Shown in pieces: positions 44,988 to 53,985 of a DNA stretch of 64,000 nucleotides (position 1 is its first letter; each line of letters begins with the position of its first letter). The DNA comes from Micromonospora chokoriensis. Its GTDB lineage: Bacteria > Actinomycetota > Actinomycetes > Mycobacteriales > Micromonosporaceae. The position numbers were made by a program, and so were the translations under genes. The DNA lies in the NCBI RefSeq assembly GCF_000718555.1, contig NZ_JOAN01000015.1, positions 248,001 through 312,000 of the forward strand, in the 5' to 3' direction. The notes under the pieces are model-generated. The model was not told where the DNA came from, did no database searches, and saw nothing but the letters and a program-made list of their open reading frames with translations.

Positions 44988-47531
44988 CTATTGCTGGGCG
45001 GCGCGAACGGCGGCGAAAGCGTCGACCTGGCCGGCGCCGGTGACGTTCGACGGATCACCGCAGGCGTCAGAGGGGCTGTCGGAGCGGTAGGTAGGCGTCG
45101 CCGCCGTGGCGGTGTCCCGCAGGATCTGCCGGGTCCGGGTCACGTCGCCGATCAGCGTCGGGTTCGCCGACCACATCAGCGCGACCACGCCGGCCACCTG
45201 CGGAGTCGCCATCGAGGTGCCGTCCAGTGCGGCGTACGTGCCACCCGGCATGGCCGACACCACGCCCACACCCGGGGCCAGCACGTCCGGCTTACCCGGG
45301 CCGTCCGGCACCGGCCCGCGCGAGGAGAAGTCGGCGACCCGCCGCTGGGCGTCTACCGCGCCCACGGTCAGCACGTCTGCGAACGGGGCTGGCGGATCGT
45401 CGATCGACGCGCACCACGGGCCGGTGTTGCCGGCGGCAACGGCCACGAAGATCCCGGCGGCGTCCAGCGCGGCGGTGGCCGGCCGCAGAACGCGCTGGTC
45501 GCAACCCTCGATGGGCGGGCAGCCCCACGAGTTGGTCAGCACCTGCGGCGCGCGCTCCGGACGGCCGTCGGTGAACGGGTCGCCGCCGGCCGGAAAGGGC
45601 GCCAACATGAACTGGAGACAGTCCAGGTAGTGCCCGGGGCTGCCGAGGTTGCGGTCCAGGTTGACGCAGCCCACCCACTGCGCGTCCGGTGCCACCCCGA
45701 TGCCGTCCCGCCCGACCGCGCTGCCCACCGTGTGGGTGCCGTGCCCGCCCTGGTCGGTCGGGCTGCGGGTGCCGTCCCACGGGTCGTACCAGGAGTCGTC
45801 CCCGCCACGGAACCCGGCACGCAGCGCCGGATGGGTGCCGTCCACCCCCGAATCGGAGCTGCCGACCACGATGCCCGTGCCGGTGACCCGGAGCTGGGAC
45901 CACACCCGGTCGGCGCCGATCTGGCGGATGTTCCACTCCGGGCCGGTGGGCTTGGGTGCGGTGCCCCGGCTCTGCCCGGCCGGGGCAGGCAGCGGTCGCA
46001 GGCGCTGGCTGACCAGCACCCGGGCGACCTCCGGTCGACGGGCGAGCCAGGCCCGCACCGCCGGGCCGCCGTCCACCTCGACCGCGTTGACGAGGTAATA
46101 CGACACCGGGTCGAGGCGCAGGCGGGTGAGCCCTCGCAGCAGGTCGCCTTGGCTCTGCTCGGCGGTCGTCACGAGCCGCCGGTAGACCTCAGCGGCGCGG
46201 GTGTCCCGCCCGGCCCGGCCCGGTGCGGCGGCCGGAAGGTCACTGAGGTCGGCCTGCGCGCGCAGCACCACGAAGAGCCGCTCGCCGTGCAAGCCCGGTT
46301 GGCCGGGGCCGAGATCGACCACGCCGAACGCCACCAGCAGCACCACGGCTGCCACTGCGGCGGCCCGCCGGTTCGGGGGACCTGCCGTCGGCCGGGCGAG
46401 CAGCACCGCGTACCCGATGGCGACCAGGACCGCGACGGCGAGCCCGACGCCGGCGGCGGCCGCCACCCAGAACGGAACGTCGCGGGTGCCGACCAGCAGC
46501 AGGGTGATCTCTTCCGGGTCGGTGAAGGCCAGCGGGCCGAGCGCGGCCAGGCCCACGAGCCAGCCGGTCGCCGTTGCACCGGCGCGGTTGGCCTCGACCG
46601 GGTCGGCGGTGGGTCGCCAGCTCGCGGCCCAGAGCGCGGCCAGCGCGAAACCTACCGGTGGCAAGGTCAGCAGCGCGGGCAGCTGCGCGCCGGACTGGCC
46701 GGTCCCGGCCGCGAGCAGCAGCAGCGCCACCCCGGCGACCAGGCCACCGACCAGCACCAGCCGAGCCGGCCGGGCCGGTCGCCCCGCCGCGAACCGGGAC
46801 CAGAAGCTGGCCTCCAGCAGAGTCGCGGCCAGCACCCCGAGCGCGGCGGCCGCCAGCACCGCGAGCACGGTCTCCAGGAGCCCGCCGAGCGCGCCCAGCC
46901 AGGCCCACGGCAACAGCAGCGCCAACCCGGCGGCGACCGCGAGCAGCGGCACCGGGCCAAGCCCACGCAGCCCCCGCCGCCGCCCGGCCGGCACCGCACT
47001 CCCGGCGGCCTCGGGCCGCGCGGTGTCGCCGTTCCCGGCGGCCTCGGGCCGCGCGGTGTCGCCGTTTTCGGTGGGTGCCGCGCCGCTGGCCATGCCGGCC
47101 GGTCCGGGGTACGCCCACCAGCGCGCCGACCAGCTCACGGCAAGAGCGCTGAGCAGCGTCGCGCCGGCCAGCGCGGCGAGATACGCCTCGTGGTGCACCG
47201 GCGGCACGACCCGCAGCAGTGTGAGCAGCCCCAGGGCCAGTGCTCCGAGCAGCCAGACCCTTCCGGTGGCCCGGACCGCGGCCGAGCGGGGCACGACGGC
47301 CAGCAGCAGGGCGGGTGTGCCGACCAGCACGACGGCGGTCAGACCGAGCACCGGCCAGAGCCAACCGACCCGGTCCCGCCCGAAGCCCAGCAGCACCTGA
47401 TCGGTGACCCAGCCACCGGTCTGGGTGGCCACGGTGACCGCGACCGTCCAGCAGCCGACGAGCACGGCCGCGACCACCGGCCATGGGGAATTGCGGTCGC
47501 GGACTCCGGGGTACGCAGGCTCACCGTGCAT
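44988..47531 (-). CDS. Subtilase (S8) fused to a polytopic membrane domain
   Basis: An 847-residue protein. The N-terminal ~430 residues carry about eleven hydrophobic segments, split by a low-complexity loop with a tandem duplicate; the C-terminal half is a serine peptidase with catalytic Asp560 (SSDSGVD), His597 (GGHGTH), oxyanion Asn in AAGNTG, and Ser773 (GTSMATP). The domain order and an odd or even number of TMs decide whether the protease faces outside; an external site is likely. No classical propeptide is obvious, but the ~110 residues before Asp560 (LRLDPVSYYLVNAVEVDGG) resemble an I9-type prodomain. The ATG at 47531 is in the first conserved segment. Function unknown. Confidence 0.85.
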   Translation of the reverse strand: MHGEPAYPGVRDRNSPWPVVAAVLVGCWTVAVTVATQTGGWVTDQVLLGFGRDRVGWLWPVLGLTAVVLVGTPALLLAVVPRSAAVRATGRVWLLGALALGLLTLLRVVPPVHHEAYLAALAGATLLSALAVSWSARWWAYPGPAGMASGAAPTENGDTARPEAAGNGDTARPEAAGSAVPAGRRRGLRGLGPVPLLAVAAGLALLLPWAWLGALGGLLETVLAVLAAAALGVLAATLLEASFWSRFAAGRPARPARLVLVGGLVAGVALLLLAAGTGQSGAQLPALLTLPPVGFALAALWAASWRPTADPVEANRAGATATGWLVGLAALGPLAFTDPEEITLLLVGTRDVPFWVAAAAGVGLAVAVLVAIGYAVLLARPTAGPPNRRAAAVAAVVLLVAFGVVDLGPGQPGLHGERLFVVLRAQADLSDLPAAAPGRAGRDTRAAEVYRRLVTTAEQSQGDLLRGLTRLRLDPVSYYLVNAVEVDGGPAVRAWLARRPEVARVLVSQRLRPLPAPAGQSRGTAPKPTGPEWNIRQIGADRVWSQLRVTGTGIVVGSSDSGVDGTHPALRAGFRGGDDSWYDPWDGTRSPTDQGGHGTHTVGSAVGRDGIGVAPDAQWVGCVNLDRNLGSPGHYLDCLQFMLAPFPAGGDPFTDGRPERAPQVLTNSWGCPPIEGCDQRVLRPATAALDAAGIFVAVAAGNTGPWCASIDDPPAPFADVLTVGAVDAQRRVADFSSRGPVPDGPGKPDVLAPGVGVVSAMPGGTYAALDGTSMATPQVAGVVALMWSANPTLIGDVTRTRQILRDTATAATPTYRSDSPSDACGDPSNVTGAGQVDAFAAVRAAQQ
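47001..47066. repeat. Perfect 33-bp tandem duplication in the subtilase gene
   Basis: Two identical 33-bp units (47001-47033, 47034-47066) encode the repeated NGDTARPEAAG in a hydrophilic loop between membrane segments. The exact identity suggests a recent duplication. Confidence 0.92.
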
Positions 47532-47602
47532 CCGAGAACCTTACGACCACGACGAAGGGTTCCGTTCCGACCGTCGGGTTCCGGAGCTTCAAGGAACCGT
47601 GC

Positions 47603-47651
47603 AGATCTTGGACAGTTTCCGTTAGCCGCTAACGGAAACTGTCCAAGATCT
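47603..47651. repeat. Perfect 23-bp inverted repeat
   Basis: AGATCTTGGACAGTTTCCGTTAG-type arms (47603-47625 and 47629-47651) are perfect complements with a 3-nt loop, 70 bp from the subtilase start and divergent from glpD. It is AT-richer than its surroundings. It could be a dispersed palindromic element or form a cruciform between divergent promoters. Confidence 0.85.
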
Positions 47652-47767
47652 CCGATCGATCGGCCTGGATCGGGTGGCGGCACGTCTCATGCGCTTCGGA
47701 GCAGGTGGGTGCGGTAGGGGGCGGGCGGCGAATGTCGACACGGTGGCCTGGCGGTTACGGTGGACGG

Positions 47768-49600
47768 GTGCGTGACCCCAATATCTCCCGATCCGTCGCC
47801 GGTCAGCTCTCACCGGTCCGCCGTGCGTCCGACCTGCGTCGACTGCGTGCCGAGCGCTTCGACGTGCTGGTCATCGGGGGTGGGGTGACCGGGGCCGGTG
47901 CCGCCCTGGACGCGGCGTCCCGGGGCCTGAAGGTGGCGCTGGTCGAGGCGCGTGATCTTGCTGCGGGCACGTCCAGCCGGTCCAGCAAACTCATCCACGG
48001 TGGTCTGCGCTACCTGGAGCAGTTGGAGTTCCACCTGGTGCACGAGGCGCTCACCGAGCGGGGCCTGCTGGCCACCCGGCTCGCGCCGCACCTGGTCCGC
48101 CCGGTGCCGATCATGGTGCCGCTGCCGGCTGGGCGGGGCCTGCGGGATCTACCGGCCCGGGTCTTCCGCCGCTCGTACTACGGCGCCGGTGTGGCCGCGT
48201 ACGACGCCTTCGCCGGGATCTTCGGCGGTGGCCGGGGGATGCCGTTGCACCGGCACCTGACCCGGGAGGGCGCCCGACGGATCTTCCCGAGTCTGCGGGC
48301 CGACGCGCTGGCCGGGGCGATCCGCTACTACGACGGGCAGGTCGACGACGCCCGGTTGGTGGTCACCCTGGCCCGCACCGCAGCCAGCCTCGGTGCCACG
48401 GTGGTGAGCAGCGCCCGCGCCGTTGGGTTGATCCGGCAGGCGCGTGAGGTGACCGGCGTCCGCGTCCGCGACCTGGAGGCGCCGGCGGGTTCACCGGACG
48501 CGGAGTTCGAGGTGCACGCCCGTACCGTCATCGCCGCCACCGGAGTGTGGAGCGACGACATGTCGCGGATGCTCAACGACGTGGGTCTGCGGCCCGGCGT
48601 CCGGGTGCGCGCCTCCAAGGGGGTGCACCTGGTGGTGCCTCGCTCGGCGATCACCGGGGAGACCGGGCTCATCCTGCGTACGGCGAGTTCGGTGCTCTTC
48701 GTCATCCCGTGGGGCGGGCACTGGATCATCGGTACGACGGACACCGACTGGCGGCTGGACCGGTCCCACCCGGCCGCCTCGGCCCGCGACATCGACTACC
48801 TCCTGCAGCAGGTCAACACCGTGCTGGACCGGCCGCTTACCACCGCCGACATCGAGGGGGTCTACGCCGGCCTGCGGCCACTGCTGGCCGGCGAGGCCGA
48901 CTCCACCTCCAAGCTCTCCCGTGAGCACGCGGTCTTTGAGCCGATGCTCGGGCTGCTGCTGGTCGCCGGCGGCAAGTACACGACGTACCGGGTGATGGCG
49001 TCCGACGTGGTCGACCGGGCCGCGCGCCGGCTCGGCGGCGCCCGCTCGTCGCGTACCGCCGATCTGCCGCTGCTCGGTGCCGACGGGTATCCAGCCATGT
49101 GGCGGGACCGGGCCGACCTGGCTCGCCGGCACGGCGTGCCGGTGGGCGTGGTGGAGCACCTGCTGGAGCGGTACGGCACCCTCACCCTGGACCTGCTGGC
49201 GCTTGTCGACGCCGATCCGCTGCTGGCGTCCCCGCTGGCCGGTGCCCCGGAGTATCTGGCGGCGGAGGTCACCTACGCGGCGCGGGCCGAGGGTGCGCTG
49301 CACCTGGAGGACGTGCTGACCCGGCGGACCCGGATCTCGTTCGAGACCAGCCACCGGGGGCTGGAGTCGGCGGAGCACACCGCCGAGTTGATGGGCGCGG
49401 TGCTCGGTTGGGACGCGGCCACCCGGGCCCGCGAGGTGGAGCACTACCGCGCCCGGGTGGAGGCGGAGCGGCAGTCCCAGTTGATGCCGGACGACGCGGC
49501 AGCGGACGCGGCCCGGCTCGGCGCACCGGACGTCCGGGGTTACGCGGCCGACCGGGGTGGCGACGACGATCAGGCGGAGCTGCGTCCGTCCGCTCGATGA
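47768..49600 (+). CDS. glpD: Glycerol-3-phosphate dehydrogenase (FAD, aerobic)
   Basis: A 610-residue flavoenzyme oxidising glycerol-3-phosphate to dihydroxyacetone phosphate and feeding electrons to quinones at the membrane. The N-terminal FAD-binding motif VIGGGVTGAGAALDAASRG, the active-site SRSSKLIHGGLRYLEQ and the C-terminal DAO domain are present. The GTG at 47768 is chosen because it begins the conserved N-terminus (DPNISRSVAGQLSPVRR). No glycerol kinase or facilitator gene lies nearby. Confidence 0.93.
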   Translation: MRDPNISRSVAGQLSPVRRASDLRRLRAERFDVLVIGGGVTGAGAALDAASRGLKVALVEARDLAAGTSSRSSKLIHGGLRYLEQLEFHLVHEALTERGLLATRLAPHLVRPVPIMVPLPAGRGLRDLPARVFRRSYYGAGVAAYDAFAGIFGGGRGMPLHRHLTREGARRIFPSLRADALAGAIRYYDGQVDDARLVVTLARTAASLGATVVSSARAVGLIRQAREVTGVRVRDLEAPAGSPDAEFEVHARTVIAATGVWSDDMSRMLNDVGLRPGVRVRASKGVHLVVPRSAITGETGLILRTASSVLFVIPWGGHWIIGTTDTDWRLDRSHPAASARDIDYLLQQVNTVLDRPLTTADIEGVYAGLRPLLAGEADSTSKLSREHAVFEPMLGLLLVAGGKYTTYRVMASDVVDRAARRLGGARSSRTADLPLLGADGYPAMWRDRADLARRHGVPVGVVEHLLERYGTLTLDLLALVDADPLLASPLAGAPEYLAAEVTYAARAEGALHLEDVLTRRTRISFETSHRGLESAEHTAELMGAVLGWDAATRAREVEHYRARVEAERQSQLMPDDAAADAARLGAPDVRGYAADRGGDDDQAELRPSAR

Positions 49601-49688
49601 CGAATTGCGACGTTACCGATGGGTAACCATCGATACCGGCCCGGATGGTGGTTTCGGACGCTACCTACGGTGGGGTAGGTTTCCGCCC

Positions 49689-50225
49689 GTGCTTCCCCGC
49701 GCGCGCCCCCGTCTGCTCGTACCCCTGCTCGCCGTCGCGCTCGTCGGTGCCCTGACCGGGTGCTCGCTCTTCGGTCGGGACGAGCCGGGCACTCCGCTGG
49801 CGCAACCGTCCGCCGGCGCGGCGGGTGGCGGATCGCAGCTACAGATCCCCGCCACGGTCGCCGCCGGTCAGGTCAGCCTGATTCAGCGGCTCGGCGAGGA
49901 CGGCCCGCTACGCACCCTCAGCGTCGAGCGCAACGGCGGGTGGCAGTGCATCGACTGCGCCGGCGACGGCGTGACTTCCCGGGGCACCCTCGCACCGGAG
50001 CTGACCGAACGGCTCCAGGTGCTGCTCGCCAACCCGGCGCTGGCCGACGAGACCGATCAGGCCCGGCGGTACCGGAACACCTGCATCGACGCGCTGACGT
50101 CCAGCCTTCTCACCTCGACCGGGCTGATCACCTCGCAGGACTGCCCAGGTGAGGAGCGCACGCCGGTCGCCGGGGAGATCCTGCTGCTGCTCACCCAGGC
50201 GACCCCAGCCGAGATCAAGGGCTGA
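49689..50225 (+). CDS. Putative secreted lipoprotein
   Basis: A 178-residue protein with an N-terminal signal sequence (LPRARPRLLVPLLAVALVGALTGCS) whose lipobox is LTGC. The mature part has four cysteines (WQCIDCAGDG and two later, around TCIDALT and SQDCPG), probably forming disulfides. I recognise no family. The GTG at 49689 gives the standard n-region; the frame extends upstream without signal-like content. It lies 88 bp after glpD. Confidence 0.7.
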   Translation: MLPRARPRLLVPLLAVALVGALTGCSLFGRDEPGTPLAQPSAGAAGGGSQLQIPATVAAGQVSLIQRLGEDGPLRTLSVERNGGWQCIDCAGDGVTSRGTLAPELTERLQVLLANPALADETDQARRYRNTCIDALTSSLLTSTGLITSQDCPGEERTPVAGEILLLLTQATPAEIKG

Positions 50226-50237
50226 CTCCGCGCCAGG

Positions 50238-51638
50238 TCAGAGCACCTTGCCCGGGTTGAGCAGACCGGCCGGGTCGAGCGCCGACTTGATCGCCTGATG
50301 CACCCGGACGCCGACCGGCCCGATCTCCCGGGCCAGCCAGTCCCGCTTGAGCAGCCCCACCCCGTGCTCGCCGGTGCACGTGCCGCCCAGGTCGAGGCCG
50401 AGCCGCATGATCTCGTCGAACGCCCGCCGGCCCCGCTGCACGCTCACCGGGTCGGCCCGGTCGACCACGATGTTCGGGTGCATGTTGCCGTCCCCGGCGT
50501 GCCCCACCACCCCGATCGGCACCTCACACTCGGCTGCGATCCGGGCAACCCCGTCCAATAGCGCGGCGAGCGACCCGCGCGGCACCGCCACGTCGTCGAT
50601 CACCAGACCGCCGTTGCCACCCGGGTAGGCGTCGGCCGCGAACTTCTCCATGGCCGGGTGCGCCAGCCGGCGAGCCTGGAGAAGCGCTGCCGCCTCCACC
50701 GCGTCGGTGGCCGCGTAGACCTCGTCGGCGCCGACCGCCTCGCACACCTCGGCCAGCACGGCCAGGTCGCCCGCTGCCCGGGGGCCGGTGTCGACGGCGG
50801 CCAGCAACAGGGCCTGCGCGTCGGTCCGCAACCCCATCGGCTGGTACGCCTCGATGGCCCGCAGGTGGGTCTGGTCCAGCAACTCAAGCAGGCTGGGGGT
50901 GAGCCCGCGAGCCGCGATCTCGGCCACCGCCGCGCCAGCCGTGGTGGTGGATCCGAAGACCGCCACCAGGGTCAGCGAATCGGCCGGGGCGGGCCGCAGC
51001 GCCACGGTCACCTCGGTGATCACCGCGAGGGTGCCCTCCGAGCCGACGAAGAGCCGGGTCAGGTCATAGCCGGCGACCCCCTTGGCGGTACGCCGCCCGG
51101 TGCGCAGCACCTCGCCGGAGGCGAGCACCACCTCCAGGCCGAGTACGTACTCGGTGGTCACCCCGTACTTCACACAGCACATGCCACCGGCGTTGGTGGC
51201 CACGTTGCCGCCGATCGTGGACGACTCCCAGGAGCCGGGGTCCGGCGGGTACCAGAGGCCCTGCTTGGCCACCGCGCGGGCCAGCGCCGCGTTGACCACC
51301 CCGGGCTGGACCACCGCGATCCGGCTCACCGGGTCGATCTCCCGGATCTCGTCCATCTTGACGGTGCTGAGCACCACCGCGCCGTCCACCGCGTTCGCCG
51401 CGCCGGCCAGCCCGGTCCGCGCGCCCTGCGGCACCACCGGTACGCCGTGCCGCGCCGCAGCCTGGACCACGGCGACCACCTGCTCGGTGTTGCGTGGCCG
51501 GGTCACCACCAGCGGGATGCCGGCGGCGCACAGGTCGGCCTCGTCCCGCTGGTGCATGCGCAGCAGGTCCGGGTCGGTGAGCACGGCGTCGTCACCGAGC
51601 GCGGCGCGCAGGTCGTCGAGGAGCGCGGTGGGGGACAT
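50238..51638 (-). CDS. FAD-linked oxidase (GlcD/D-lactate dehydrogenase type)
   Basis: A 466-residue flavoprotein of the FAD-binding PCMH family. The N-terminal half has VPVVPQGARTGLAGAANAVDGAVV, STIGGNVATNAGGMCCVKYG and FVGSEGTLAVITEVTV; the C-terminal half holds the substrate cap with GHAGDGNMHPN and GEHGVGLLKRDWL. It would oxidise a 2-hydroxy acid such as glycolate or lactate, passing electrons to the chain or a partner. The ATG at 51638 directly precedes the conserved start. It converges on the lipoprotein gene and is divergent from DUF4031. Confidence 0.88.
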   Translation of the reverse strand: MSPTALLDDLRAALGDDAVLTDPDLLRMHQRDEADLCAAGIPLVVTRPRNTEQVVAVVQAAARHGVPVVPQGARTGLAGAANAVDGAVVLSTVKMDEIREIDPVSRIAVVQPGVVNAALARAVAKQGLWYPPDPGSWESSTIGGNVATNAGGMCCVKYGVTTEYVLGLEVVLASGEVLRTGRRTAKGVAGYDLTRLFVGSEGTLAVITEVTVALRPAPADSLTLVAVFGSTTTAGAAVAEIAARGLTPSLLELLDQTHLRAIEAYQPMGLRTDAQALLLAAVDTGPRAAGDLAVLAEVCEAVGADEVYAATDAVEAAALLQARRLAHPAMEKFAADAYPGGNGGLVIDDVAVPRGSLAALLDGVARIAAECEVPIGVVGHAGDGNMHPNIVVDRADPVSVQRGRRAFDEIMRLGLDLGGTCTGEHGVGLLKRDWLAREIGPVGVRVHQAIKSALDPAGLLNPGKVL

Positions 51639-51706
51639 GCAGCCGAGGCTAGGTCGCCGACCGGCGATCATCAACATGATCGACTGGGCGGGATAGCTTA
51701 GGCATC

Positions 51707-51991
51707 ATGCTCTACCTGGACCGGCCGGCCTGGCCGTGGCGCGGTCGGCTCTGGTCACACCTGATCAGCGACGTCTCGTACGCCGAGTTGCACGCCTTCG
51801 CCGAGGCACTCGGGGCACCCCGGCGTGGCTTCGACCGGGACCACTACGACATTCCGGCCGAGCGGTTCGCCGCGGCGGTGTGGCTCGGTGCCCAGGTGGT
51901 GCCCAGTCGGGAGCTGGTCCAGCTGCTCCGCGTCGGCGGCCTGCGTCGCCCGAAGCACCTGGTCAGCCCGCGGCCGCCGGCCCTGCGGTGA
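51707..51991 (+). CDS. DUF4031 protein
   Basis: A 94-residue protein of the DUF4031 family, found widely in actinobacteria and proteobacteria, with the typical start MLYLDRPAWPWRGRLWSHL and central HAFAEALGAPRRGFDRDHYDIP. Function unknown. It ends 29 bp into the convergent HD-domain gene, so the 3' ends overlap. The ATG directly starts the conserved domain. Confidence 0.85.
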   Translation: MLYLDRPAWPWRGRLWSHLISDVSYAELHAFAEALGAPRRGFDRDHYDIPAERFAAAVWLGAQVVPSRELVQLLRVGGLRRPKHLVSPRPPALR

Positions 51992-52637
51992 GCGCGGCCA
52001 GCTCGCGGCGCACGTTGTCCCGGGCGGGCTCCTCCCACCGGTTGGCCAGCGGCGGCAGCCGGAACAGCGTGGGCAGCGCCAGCAGGCCGGTCAACACTGC
52101 GGCCCGCCCAGCCCGGAAGGCCGGCTCCGGCACGTGGGCGTACTCCTGGCGGATCGCCGTCGCGTAGCGCTCGTAACTGGCCGGCGGCCCGGCGAGCACG
52201 GCCAGGTCCGCGTCGCAGAGCAGGGCGCCGTCCCGATCGCCCGGCGCCACCGTGTGCCCGGCGGTGAGCAGCACCAACCGGCGCACCTCGGCCACCGTGG
52301 GCGCCGGCACCCCGAGCCCGGTGAGCACGCTCTCGGCCAGCGCGGCGCTGTCCCGTTCGTTGGCGTCGCCAACGGCCCGAGGGTCGTAGACCGCGTCGTG
52401 GAACCAGGCCGCCAACCGGACCACGTCGGGCCGACCGGCCAGGTCGGCGTGCTGGTCCACCACGTCGAGCACCGCCGTCAGGTGGGCCAGCGTGTGATAG
52501 CGCCGGTGCGGCTCCCGCCACCGGGCCAGCACACTCTCCCCGGCCCGGGACGGGTCCGGATCGGGTCGCGCGCCGGCATCCCGGGCCGCCGCCCGCCACC
52601 GCTCCAGCAGATCGACCACCGCCCGAGTCTGCCGCAT
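51963..52637 (-). CDS. HD-domain phosphohydrolase-like protein
   Basis: A 224-residue protein with HD-type metal ligands: RYHTLAHLTAV (His), WFHDAVYD (His-Asp) and a later LLCDADLAVL (Asp), a pattern seen in predicted metal-dependent phosphohydrolases. The N-terminal LLERWRAAARDAG...RWREPHRRYHT segment is typical of this subfamily. Substrate unknown. The ATG at 52637 fits; the frame is open farther up, but only as antisense to the next gene. It overlaps the 3' end of the DUF4031 gene by 29 bp. Confidence 0.8.
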   Translation of the reverse strand: MRQTRAVVDLLERWRAAARDAGARPDPDPSRAGESVLARWREPHRRYHTLAHLTAVLDVVDQHADLAGRPDVVRLAAWFHDAVYDPRAVGDANERDSAALAESVLTGLGVPAPTVAEVRRLVLLTAGHTVAPGDRDGALLCDADLAVLAGPPASYERYATAIRQEYAHVPEPAFRAGRAAVLTGLLALPTLFRLPPLANRWEEPARDNVRRELAALTAGPAAAG

Positions 52638-52695
52638 CCGCCCGCGACGCGTGCGAAGGGAGGATTCAGCGGGCCCACCACGGGTAGTCGCGCCC

Positions 52696-53961
52696 ATGGC
52701 AGTGGCCCGCGGCAAGCGACCTCCGATGGTGCGGCGTACCGCGCTGCGCGAGGGGTTGGTGGACATCGACGGCGCGCGCATCGCCGAGGCCACCGAGAAG
52801 CTGCGCGACCGTGGCCGGGCCACCCTGCATGACCGGCTGCACCGGGTACGGATGGCCGGCGGACTCGCCGTGCAGGCCGGGCTGGCTGCCGGGCTCGCGT
52901 ACGTGATCTCGCACAAGGTGCTCGGCAACCCGCAACCGGTCTTCGCGCCGATCTCCGCGGTCGGCACCCTTGCCGCGTCGGTCGGCCAACGGTTCCGCCG
53001 GACCGTGGAGTTGATCGTCGGGGTCGGGATCGGGGTGGCGATCGGCGACTTCCTCATCTACCTGCTCGGCACCGGAGCGTGGCAGCTCGGCCTGGTGGTG
53101 ACGGTGGCGATCCTGTTCACGATCTTCGCGGGGGCGAGCGTGGCGATCGTCATCCAGGCGGCGGCCACGGCGGTGCTGATCGTCACGCTGAGCCCCTCGA
53201 CCCAGGATCTGGAGATCCCCCGCTTCGTCGACGCGTTCCTCGGTGGCGGGGTCGCGCTGCTGGTCACGGCGGTGTTGCTGCCGCTGAACCCGCTCCGAGT
53301 AATCAACCGGGCGGCCCGGCCCGCGCTGGACCTGCTCGCCGCCCAGCTCGATCTCACCGCCGACGGGTTGCGCAGCCGCAACCGGGCCAGCATCCAGCGG
53401 GCACTGGATCGGCTGCGCGACAACAAGGAGGAGTTGGCCACGCTGGCCGAGGCGATCGAAGGCGCGAAGGAGACGGCCACGCTCTCCCCGGCCCGCTGGC
53501 ACCGCCGCGGCGAGTTGACCCACTACGCCGAGGCAGCCGACCCGATCGACCGGGCGATGCGCAACAGCGGCACGCTGATCCGCCGATCCGTCACGCTGAT
53601 CGAGGACGAGGAGCCGGTACCCGATCCGATGCCGGACGCGATCGGTCACCTCGCCGAGTCGGTCCGGCTGCTCAAGCAGGAGTTCGCCGCCGGCGAGGCG
53701 CCGGAGAAGGCCCGGGAGCGGTCGCTGCGCGCGGTCAGCGAGGCCGGCCGGGCGTACGGCGCCGGGGTCGGTTTCTCCGGCAGTGTGGTGATCGCCCAGG
53801 TCCGCACCACAGCGAGCGACCTGCTGGTCGCCTCCGGGATCGAGCAGGAGGAGGCCAACAGGTGGATCCGCACCGCCTTCGGGGAGCAGGAGCGCCCGGT
53901 CAGTGAGCCCGCCGAGCCCGACGAGGCACCGAAGCCACCCACCGCCCCGCCGGTCGGCTGA
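52696..53961 (+). CDS. FUSC-family / aromatic acid exporter-like membrane protein
   Basis: A 421-residue protein with a basic N-terminus and about six membrane segments between residues 50 and 210 (MAGGLAVQAGLAAGLAYVISHKVLGNPQPVFAPISAVG...), the arrangement of FUSC/ArAE-like transporters. A long helical cytoplasmic C-terminus follows, ending in a Pro-rich tail. The N-terminal half alone matches the family; the C-terminal helices are less conserved. It may export aromatic acids or similar compounds. The ATG at 52696 was chosen over one 15 codons upstream. Confidence 0.8.
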   Translation: MAVARGKRPPMVRRTALREGLVDIDGARIAEATEKLRDRGRATLHDRLHRVRMAGGLAVQAGLAAGLAYVISHKVLGNPQPVFAPISAVGTLAASVGQRFRRTVELIVGVGIGVAIGDFLIYLLGTGAWQLGLVVTVAILFTIFAGASVAIVIQAAATAVLIVTLSPSTQDLEIPRFVDAFLGGGVALLVTAVLLPLNPLRVINRAARPALDLLAAQLDLTADGLRSRNRASIQRALDRLRDNKEELATLAEAIEGAKETATLSPARWHRRGELTHYAEAADPIDRAMRNSGTLIRRSVTLIEDEEPVPDPMPDAIGHLAESVRLLKQEFAAGEAPEKARERSLRAVSEAGRAYGAGVGFSGSVVIAQVRTTASDLLVASGIEQEEANRWIRTAFGEQERPVSEPAEPDEAPKPPTAPPVG

Positions 53962-53985
53962 GCGCCGGCCACCGCCGGCCGGGCC

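Noticed and set aside
50658..51701. Long + strand frame over the FAD-linked oxidase
   Set aside because: The opposite strand encodes the flavoprotein with clear motifs; this frame is a shadow.
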